Shown one piece after another: positions 58,138 to 64,000 of a stretch of DNA of 64,000 bases (position 1 is the stretch's first letter; each line of letters begins with the position of its first letter). Origin of the DNA: Gallionella sp. (GTDB lineage: Bacteria > Pseudomonadota > Gammaproteobacteria > Burkholderiales > Gallionellaceae); contig JALNYK010000015.1 of the NCBI GenBank assembly GCA_023229845.1, positions 6,530 to 70,529 on the forward strand. The letters run 5' to 3'. The notes below the pieces were generated by a model. The model ran no database searches and was not told where the DNA came from. It saw only the letters and a program-made list of their open reading frames with translations. The translations under genes were made by a program, and so were the position numbers.

Positions 58138-58997
58138 GACTTGCCTTTCAGCACGTCGGGTGCAAATCTGGATGCGATCACGGTCAGGCTCAGCGTCAGC
58201 AGCATTAGCAATGTAGATACCGCGTTCACCTCCGGCGTCACTGCGATTTTTATCATCGAGTAGATGCGCAACGGCAGCGTCTGCACGCCCACCCCGGCGG
58301 TGAAGAATGTGATGACGAAGTCGTCGATGGAGAGCGTGAATGCCATCAGCCCGCCCGCAATTACCGCCGGCAGGATCAGCGGGAAGGTGACGTGGCGGAA
58401 GGTCTGCCATGGCGATGCGCCGAGGTCGCGTGCGGCCTCGAACAGGCTCTCGTCCATCGCGGCCAGACGCGCTTGCACGATCACCGCGACGAAGCCGATG
58501 GAGAAGGTGATGTGCGCGAGTACGATGGATAGCAGGCCGAGGGTGAGGTTGAGCACCTGGATGAAAAATAGCAGCAGCGACACGCCCAGCAATATCTCCG
58601 GCATCGCCACCGGCGCGAGCACCATGAAGGTCAGCACCTTGAGTTTGTAGCGGTGCATCGCGATGCCCGCCATGGTGCCGAGCACCGTGGCCGCGAGGCT
58701 GGCGACTGTCGCGATAAACAGGGAGTTGCCCGCGGCGACCAGCATGTCTTCGTCTTCGAGCAGCACCCGATACCAGTGCAGCGTGAAGCCCACCCATTCC
58801 GCGTTCAGGCGCGAGTCGTTGAAAGAGTAGGCGACGACGATGGTGAGCGGCAGGTACAGGAAGGCATATGCGGCCAGCCCCGCCGCCCATAGCCACGGCC
58901 CGCGCCGCTCGGTCAGTCTGTGTCCGGCGCTACGCACAACCAGCGACTTGGTTGTCGTTTTCTGACGACCTAGTCGAATGGCTATTTGCTTAAGCAT
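58134..58997 (-). CDS. potC: spermidine/putrescine ABC permease PotC
   Basis: A 287-residue inner-membrane permease with six helices. It begins MLKQIAIRLGRQKTTTKSLV and has LYLPLTIVVAYSFNDSRLNAEWVGFTLHWY, then the EAA loop ESLFEAARDLGASPWQTFRHVTFPLILPA. Its N-terminus overlaps the potB stop region by eight bases. ATG 58997 is the best start. It forms a heterodimer with PotB. Confidence 0.92.
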   Translation of the reverse strand: MLKQIAIRLGRQKTTTKSLVVRSAGHRLTERRGPWLWAAGLAAYAFLYLPLTIVVAYSFNDSRLNAEWVGFTLHWYRVLLEDEDMLVAAGNSLFIATVASLAATVLGTMAGIAMHRYKLKVLTFMVLAPVAMPEILLGVSLLLFFIQVLNLTLGLLSIVLAHITFSIGFVAVIVQARLAAMDESLFEAARDLGASPWQTFRHVTFPLILPAVIAGGLMAFTLSIDDFVITFFTAGVGVQTLPLRIYSMIKIAVTPEVNAVSTLLMLLTLSLTVIASRFAPDVLKGKS

Positions 58998-59898
58998 AAC
59001 GCCCTCCGCGCCCGCCCAATCGTACGGCAAGCCAGACGATCAGCAACACGGCGACAGTCAGCAGGATGGAGAGCGTGGAACCGAACGGCCAGTCGCGCGT
59101 GCCGAGAAACTGTTCCTTGATGAGGTTGCCGACCAGCATATCGCCGGTGCCGCCGAGCAATTCCGGAATCGCAAACATGCCGAGCACAGGGATGAACACC
59201 AGCGCGGAACCGGCGAAGATGCCCGGCTGCGACAGCGGGAACGTCACGCGCCAGAAGCGCTGCCAAGCGTTTGCGCCCAAGTCTTGCGCGGCGTCGAGCA
59301 GGGCGGGATCGTGCTTTTCCAGATTGGTGTACAGCGGCAGCACCATGAACGGCAGGTGCGCATAGACCAGCGCGACCAGCACCGCGAACGGCGAGAACAG
59401 CAGGTGCACCGGTGCGATGCCGAACAGGTGCAGCATGCCGTTGAGCATCTGGCTCAGCGCCGATTGCGGGCCGAGGATAATCATCCACGCATAGATGCCG
59501 ATCAGGAAATTGCTGGTGAACGGCAACACCACCAGCAACACCATCAGGTTGCGGCTTTTTTTCGGGCTATGCGCGATCAGTAGCGCGAGCGGATAGGCCA
59601 TCAGCAAACAGATCAGCGTAGTGGCAAGTGCCATGAACAACGATTTGACGAAGACCTCGGCGTAGATGAAATCGCTGAAGAAGAACCGGTAAGTTTCCAG
59701 CGTCACGCCTTGCAGCGTCTGCGGGTCTGCGGCGACCAGCGGCGCGAGTCCGCCGAATTCGCCGGGATAACGGAACGAGGCGAGCACGGTGATCATTCCG
59801 GGCGCCGCCACGAGCAACAACAGGAACAGCAGCGGCGGGCCGCTGACCAGCCATTTCGTCAATCGGGTTGCACTAGGTATCGTGGTCTTATTGCCCAT
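58990..59898 (-). CDS. potB: spermidine/putrescine ABC permease PotB
   Basis: A 302-residue permease with six helices: KWLVSGPPLLFLLLLVAAPGMITVLASF at the start, PFTSNFLIGIYAWMIILG in the middle, and the EAA loop ALLDAAQDLGANAWQRFWRVTFPLSQPGI. AGGTGCTCC precedes the ATG. A short hairpin (59915-59949) lies between it and potA. It pairs with PotC. Confidence 0.92.
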   Translation of the reverse strand: MGNKTTIPSATRLTKWLVSGPPLLFLLLLVAAPGMITVLASFRYPGEFGGLAPLVAADPQTLQGVTLETYRFFFSDFIYAEVFVKSLFMALATTLICLLMAYPLALLIAHSPKKSRNLMVLLVVLPFTSNFLIGIYAWMIILGPQSALSQMLNGMLHLFGIAPVHLLFSPFAVLVALVYAHLPFMVLPLYTNLEKHDPALLDAAQDLGANAWQRFWRVTFPLSQPGIFAGSALVFIPVLGMFAIPELLGGTGDMLVGNLIKEQFLGTRDWPFGSTLSILLTVAVLLIVWLAVRLGGRGGRYA

Positions 59899-59914
59899 GG
59901 AGCACCTCCATCAG

Positions 59915-59949
59915 GTAGGGGGGGGCACGTTTTCCGTGCCCACCCCTAC
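59915..59949. repeat. hairpin between potA and potB
   Basis: GTAGGGGGGGGCACG and CGTGCCCACCCCTAC form a stem with one mismatch and a short loop. It shares the GTAGGG..CACG core with the family D element at 1365-1473. It may tune the ratio of potA to the permease genes. Confidence 0.6.
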
Positions 59950-59960
59950 TGCAGATACAT

Positions 59961-61043
59961 CTATCGCAAAAACATCCCCGCGTCGTGACGCCAGCCCACC
60001 TTGACCGCATCGCCGGCCTCGAACAATTCGGCGCGTCCCGGTGCGGAGTTGGGCAGCAACGCTTCTATCGTCGCGCCGTTGGCGAGCCTGACGCGATAGA
60101 CGCTGACATCGCCCTGATACAGCAGGCTGTGCACTGTGCCCTCGAAGTGGTTCTTCAGTTCGGTCAGTTCGCCGTGCATGCCGATGCGCACCTGCTCCGG
60201 GCGGATGGCATACACGCCCTTGTCGCCGGAGGTCACGCCATTCAGCGTCGGCGCGACGATCTCGCCCAGCCCGGCGGCGGTCAGGCGCAGATGTCCGTGA
60301 ACGGATTCCACCACTTGCGCCGCTATCATGTTTATGTTGCCGATGAAGTCGGCGACGAAGCGGTTGCGCGGAAAACCGTATAGCCGCGACGGCTCGTCCA
60401 CCTGCTCCACCCTGCCGAGGTTCATTACCGCGATGCGGTGCGACAGCGCCAGTGCTTCGACCTGTGCGTGCGTGACGAATACGAAGGTGATGCCGACATC
60501 GCGTTGCAGGTTGATCAGCTCGACTTGCATTTCCTCGCGCAGCTTGGCATCGAGTGCGGCCAGCGATTCGTCGAGCAGCAGCAGGCGCGGACGGTTGACC
60601 AGCCCGCGCGCCAGCGCGACGCGCTGCTTTTCGCCGCCGGAGAGTTCGTGCGGATAGGCATCGGCCTTGCCGGCGAGGCGCACTCGTTCCAGCGCCTCTT
60701 GCATCATGCTGCGAATTTCTTCGCGGGAGCGGTGCGCCATCTTCAACGGGAAGGCGACGTTGTCGGCGACCGTGAGGTGCGGGAACAGCGCGTAGCTCTG
60801 GAACACGGTGTGGATGGGACGCTTTTCCGCCGGGATGTCGACGAGGTCCTGTCCGTCGAGCAGTATCTGTCCTGCGTCGGGCAGGTCGAAGCCGGCGATC
60901 ATGCGCAGGATGGTGGTCTTGCCGCAGCCGGAGGGACCGAGCAGCGTGAAAAACTCGCCCGACTCGATGGTCAGGCTGACATCGTCCACGGCGACGAAAT
61001 CGCCGAAACGACGCGTGACGTTCTTGAGTTCGAGTCTAGCCAT
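59961..61043 (-). CDS. potA: spermidine/putrescine ABC ATPase PotA
   Basis: A 360-residue ATPase with Walker A GPSGCGKTTILRMIAG, Q-loop TVFQSYALFPHLTV, signature LSGGEKQRVALARGL, Walker B LLLLDESLAALDAKLREEM, switch histidine VTHAQVEALAL, and a C-terminal TOBE domain (GVYAIRPEQVRIGMHGEL). Typical length for PotA. It is the first gene of the potABCD unit. GGGAG lies about nine bases before the ATG. Confidence 0.94.
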   Translation of the reverse strand: MARLELKNVTRRFGDFVAVDDVSLTIESGEFFTLLGPSGCGKTTILRMIAGFDLPDAGQILLDGQDLVDIPAEKRPIHTVFQSYALFPHLTVADNVAFPLKMAHRSREEIRSMMQEALERVRLAGKADAYPHELSGGEKQRVALARGLVNRPRLLLLDESLAALDAKLREEMQVELINLQRDVGITFVFVTHAQVEALALSHRIAVMNLGRVEQVDEPSRLYGFPRNRFVADFIGNINMIAAQVVESVHGHLRLTAAGLGEIVAPTLNGVTSGDKGVYAIRPEQVRIGMHGELTELKNHFEGTVHSLLYQGDVSVYRVRLANGATIEALLPNSAPGRAELFEAGDAVKVGWRHDAGMFLR

Positions 61044-61260
61044 GATTAGCCACTCCCGATAACTTGCGTGGATATTACTTTAACCGATATTGCACTGCGG
61101 GAAAGTGTAGTTGACGCGAAGCGAGCAAGCAGATCATGTGAGCTGTTTCTGCCGGGGCGATCTGAGTATATTCGAGGTCAAGCACATCAGTGTTCTTGCC
61201 TTAAGGAGGGAGGGTCGCAGGCACGGCCTCTCGCCCGTGCCCGGCAATGTGGGAGCGCCG

Positions 61261-62100
61261 TTACTCGCCGTTCAGGTAAGCCAGAATATCTCCTTTTAGT
61301 TCGGAGAATTCCTGAACTGAAATTTCAAAGTGCTTCAATACGTTTTGTTCGTATTGAGGCCATTCCATTTCTCTTTCATGCAGGTGTTCGTCGGTAATGC
61401 ATTCGGCCATGTGAATGATGGCTATCAAGTCGCGGACTTCTTCCCCGATAGTCTCGGACGCCGAAGAAAAGATGCTCTGGTCGTGGTGATACAGGATGGC
61501 CTTGCACACGTGGGCGGGGAGCATCCAGCTGCGTGTCAGCATGTTTCCGACTATGGCATGGCTGGTGGAGAAGAGCACATTCTCAACGTCGCAGATGGAT
61601 TTGCCTTGTCGGCAGAGCGCCATCACGGCGTCGCGATATTCCGGGAATTTCATCATGAGCACCGGAATGCCGCAGTCATGGAATAGCGCTGCTATGTAAG
61701 CGTCGTCTTTCGATATGTTGAGAAATTTGGCGGCCACCTTTTCGGCAACGGTGGCCGTCAGACTCGATCGTTCCCAGAATTTCTCGAAACTTTGCGATCC
61801 GCCGCTCAGACTTTGCCGCAGGGCGATGTTCTGAACCAGGTTCAGTGTGCTCTGAATGCCGAGTACGCTAACTGCCTGAAGAACGGAGGTCGCCTTGCTT
61901 TTCAGGCCAATAAACGGAGAGTTCGCCAGTTTGAGCAGTGGACCGACAACGCCCGCATCCTGACTGATCAGATGGGCCAGCTTGGAAAGCTCGGCTCTTG
62001 AACTTTTTGCTTCCCGCATGATGGACGTTAACGAGGCAGGGCAAGGAGGGATGAGTATTCCGTTCAACACTTGTTCGGTCATTGCATTCGCCTGATTCAT
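61261..62100 (-). CDS. HDOD domain signalling protein
   Basis: A 279-residue single-domain HDOD protein. It has LIPPCPASLTSIMREAKSSRAELSKLAHLISQDAGVVGPLLKLANSPF, SVLGIQSTLNLVQNIALRQSL, AYIAALFHDCGIPVLMMKFP with the HD pair, and HAIVGNMLTRSWMLPAHVCKAILYHHD. HDOD proteins act in signalling; most lack phosphohydrolase activity. It is a lone gene in an intergenic-rich region. A 34-bp inverted repeat (62159-62192) lies upstream. Confidence 0.9.
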   Translation of the reverse strand: MNQANAMTEQVLNGILIPPCPASLTSIMREAKSSRAELSKLAHLISQDAGVVGPLLKLANSPFIGLKSKATSVLQAVSVLGIQSTLNLVQNIALRQSLSGGSQSFEKFWERSSLTATVAEKVAAKFLNISKDDAYIAALFHDCGIPVLMMKFPEYRDAVMALCRQGKSICDVENVLFSTSHAIVGNMLTRSWMLPAHVCKAILYHHDQSIFSSASETIGEEVRDLIAIIHMAECITDEHLHEREMEWPQYEQNVLKHFEISVQEFSELKGDILAYLNGE

Positions 62101-62158
62101 GCGGATTTCTTTCGGATGTTGGACAGATGGCTTTATATATTAATTTCTCGGAGATTGG

Positions 62159-62192
62159 CATAGGCCGAAATGCCTATATATTTCGGCCTATG
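62159..62192. promoter_or_regulatory. 34-bp inverted repeat between prfC and the HDOD gene
   Basis: CATAGGCCGAAAT (62159-62171) and ATTTCGGCCTATG (62180-62192) are exact complements around GCCTATAT. It may be an operator for the HDOD gene or a weak prfC terminator; no T-run follows on the minus strand. Confidence 0.45.
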
Positions 62193-62238
62193 ATCTTCCG
62201 GCTGGATGGCGGGAAAAACCGATCTCAAGTTGAGCGCG

Positions 62239-63894
62239 TCAGCCTAACTGCTGTCCGTGCTCGCGCGTCGCGTGGAATTGCACCTTGGGCCAGCGCTCCT
62301 GCGCGAGGCGCAAGTTCACGCCGGTGTCGGCGAGGTAAGCGTAGTTGCCGTCCACGTCCTTCGCCAACCGGCTCTGATTCGCCTTGACGAACTCGTTCAG
62401 GTGGTTGCTGTCTGCGCAGGTTACCCAGCGCGCGGTGTGAATGCCGGCGCGCTCGAACACCGCGTCCACGCCGTACTCGTCCTTCAGTCGATGCTCGACC
62501 ACTTCGAATTGCAGCTGCCCCACCGCGCCGATCAGCGGCGTGTTGTCCACCAGCGGCGAGAATACCTGCACTGCGCCTTCTTCTCCGAGTTGGCGCAATC
62601 CTTTCTCCAGCTGCTTGGCCTTCATCGGATCGCGCAGGCGAGCGCGGCTGAACAGTTCGGGCGCGAAGTAGGGGATGCCCTTGAAGGTTAACGCTTCGCC
62701 TTCGGTGAGCACGTCGCCGATCTGCAACTGGCCGTGGTTGTGCACGCCGATGATGTCGCCTGCGTAGGCTTCGTCAAGGCGCGAACGCTCGTTGGCCATG
62801 AAGGTGACCGCGTTGGCCAGCTTCATTTCCTTGCCGGTGCGGCGATGTTTGACCTTCATTCCCGATGTGTATTTTCCGGAACATACGCGCAGGAAGGCGA
62901 TGCGGTCGCGGTGGTTCGGGTCCATGTTGGCCTGGATCTTGAACACGAAGCCGGTGAAGGCGGGCTCGGTCGGTTGCACCATGCGTTTATCGGTTTCGCG
63001 CGCCAGCGGCGCGGGCGCCCAGTCCACCAGCGCGCGCAGGATTTCACGCACGCCGAAGTTGTTCACGCCGGAACCGAAGAACACCGGCGACTGCTGCCCT
63101 TTGAGGAACTCTTGCAGATCGAACGATGCGCCTGCACCCATGACCAGCTCGGTCTCGTCGCGCATGGTCTGCATCTCGCTCGGGCATTGCTGCGCGAGCT
63201 TGTCGATCTGTGTGCCCTGCAACACTTCCACGTCCTGGTTGGCCTTCTCTTCGCCCGGGGTGAAACGCAGCACCTCGTCGTTGATCAGGTGGTATACGCC
63301 CTGAAAGCGTTTGCCCATGCCGATAGGCCAGGTGACGGGCGCACATTTGATTTTCAGCACCGACTCGATTTCGTCCAGCACCTCCAGCGGCTCGCGCACT
63401 TCGCGGTCCATCTTGTTGATGAAGGTGATGATGGGCGTGTTGCGCAAGCGACATACTTCGAGCAGCTTGATGGTCTGCGCTTCCACGCCCTTGGCCGCAT
63501 CGACCACCATCACCGCCGCGTCCACCGCGGTCAGCACGCGATAGGTGTCCTCGGAGAAGTCCTGGTGGCCCGGCGTGTCGAGCAGGTTGATCACGCAGTC
63601 GTCGTAGGTGAACTGCATCACCGAGCTGGCGACGGAGATGCCGCGCTGCTTTTCGATTTCCAGCCAGTCCGAAGTCGCATGGCGGCCGCTCTTGCGCGCC
63701 TTCACCGTGCCCGCCATCTGGATCGCGCCGCCGAACAGCAGCAGCTTCTCGGTCAGCGTGGTCTTGCCCGCGTCGGGGTGGGAGATGATCGCGAAGGTGC
63801 GGCGGCGGCCCACTTCTCGTGCAAGAGGGGCTTCGCGCGCAATGCCGCTGGATTCCGCCGGCGCTGCGCCGGTGTCTTGTGGTGTGTCGCTCAT
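62239..63894 (-). CDS. prfC: peptide chain release factor 3 (RF3)
   Basis: A 551-residue translational GTPase. After a short variable leader (MSDTPQDTGAAPAESSG) come G1 ISHPDAGKTTLTEKLL, G2 RGISVASSVMQF, G3 DTPGHQDFSEDTYR and G4 FINKMDREVREP, then domain 2 (KIQANMDPNHRDRIAFLRVCSG) and the RF3-specific end (ARWVTCADSNHLNEFVKANQ). It recycles RF1 and RF2 after termination. The leader is a little longer than in E. coli RF3 (about 529). A strong hairpin lies upstream. Confidence 0.95.
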   Translation of the reverse strand: MSDTPQDTGAAPAESSGIAREAPLAREVGRRRTFAIISHPDAGKTTLTEKLLLFGGAIQMAGTVKARKSGRHATSDWLEIEKQRGISVASSVMQFTYDDCVINLLDTPGHQDFSEDTYRVLTAVDAAVMVVDAAKGVEAQTIKLLEVCRLRNTPIITFINKMDREVREPLEVLDEIESVLKIKCAPVTWPIGMGKRFQGVYHLINDEVLRFTPGEEKANQDVEVLQGTQIDKLAQQCPSEMQTMRDETELVMGAGASFDLQEFLKGQQSPVFFGSGVNNFGVREILRALVDWAPAPLARETDKRMVQPTEPAFTGFVFKIQANMDPNHRDRIAFLRVCSGKYTSGMKVKHRRTGKEMKLANAVTFMANERSRLDEAYAGDIIGVHNHGQLQIGDVLTEGEALTFKGIPYFAPELFSRARLRDPMKAKQLEKGLRQLGEEGAVQVFSPLVDNTPLIGAVGQLQFEVVEHRLKDEYGVDAVFERAGIHTARWVTCADSNHLNEFVKANQSRLAKDVDGNYAYLADTGVNLRLAQERWPKVQFHATREHGQQLG

Positions 63895-63934
63895 GAAAGA
63901 TTTTCCTGCGCGCGCCGGGATGTCCTTGAATGAG

Positions 63935-63965
63935 AAAGGGCCGCACGTTCTGCGTGCGGCCCTTC
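63935..63965 (-). terminator. terminator upstream of prfC
   Basis: AAGGGCCGCACG (63936-63947) and CGTGCGGCCCTT (63953-63964) pair over 12 bp around a five-base loop. On the minus strand the stem is followed by TCTCATT, so it probably ends the transcript of a minus-strand gene beyond the right edge. Confidence 0.6.
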
Positions 63966-64000
63966 CCGGTGTTGCCGGACGGGGTGGGGCGTGATGCGCT

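Overview
The window is a GC-rich, gene-dense chromosomal segment of a Gram-negative bacterium. Gene content (mnmC, yaeQ, ycaO, pcm, ettA, pbpC beside an alpha-2-macroglobulin gene, prfC, potABCD, Lol-type transporter parts), signal peptides and the style of dispersed palindromic repeats point to a betaproteobacterium. A Nitrosomonadales/Gallionellaceae-like host is my guess, and no rRNA or other marker is present to confirm it. I see no tRNA, rRNA, CRISPR array or complete insertion sequence.

Layout. 0-4.5 kb (minus): an outer-membrane barrel protein cut by the left edge, a LolA-like periplasmic protein, a LolCDE/MacB-type permease and ATPase, a DUF2141 protein and an A/B-barrel protein. 4.8-13.7 kb: a DsrC/TusE-like gene divergent from a six-gene complex I/hydrogenase-4-like operon (hyfB, C, E, F, G, I-like). 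Its large subunit has lost all four NiFe-ligand cysteines, so I call it an Ehr-type complex. The operon is split after its first gene by a BRO-N gene and a repeat element. 13.7-35.1 kb: housekeeping and signalling genes (mnmC, yaeQ, two diguanylate cyclases, NfeD-slipin, RMND1-like, pepD, a GNAT acetyltransferase, a sorbosone-dehydrogenase-like enzyme, ycaO, marC, SYLF, a LysR regulator).

35-44 kb: rsgA, then an accessory block with HigBA, a displaced higA fragment, a zeta-like kinase with a 52-residue partner, a DUF4160-DUF2442 pair and an AT-rich two-gene cassette. The cassette encodes a PD-(D/E)XK nuclease-like protein and a large possible multi-winged-helix partner. It is the best candidate here for an undescribed system. 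44-64 kb: ettA, pcm, a MASE4-like GGDEF protein, pbpC with a thioester alpha-2-macroglobulin, potABCD, an HDOD protein and prfC.

At least five dispersed repeat families are visible. Copies of two of them lie in frame inside genes (pepD twice, the alpha-2-macroglobulin gene, the 3' end of nfeD), so the proteins carry repeat-encoded inserts. Other copies sit at start or stop codons. The mobile, repeat-rich fraction is the most unusual property of the window besides the cofactor-less Ehr complex and the AT-rich cassette.
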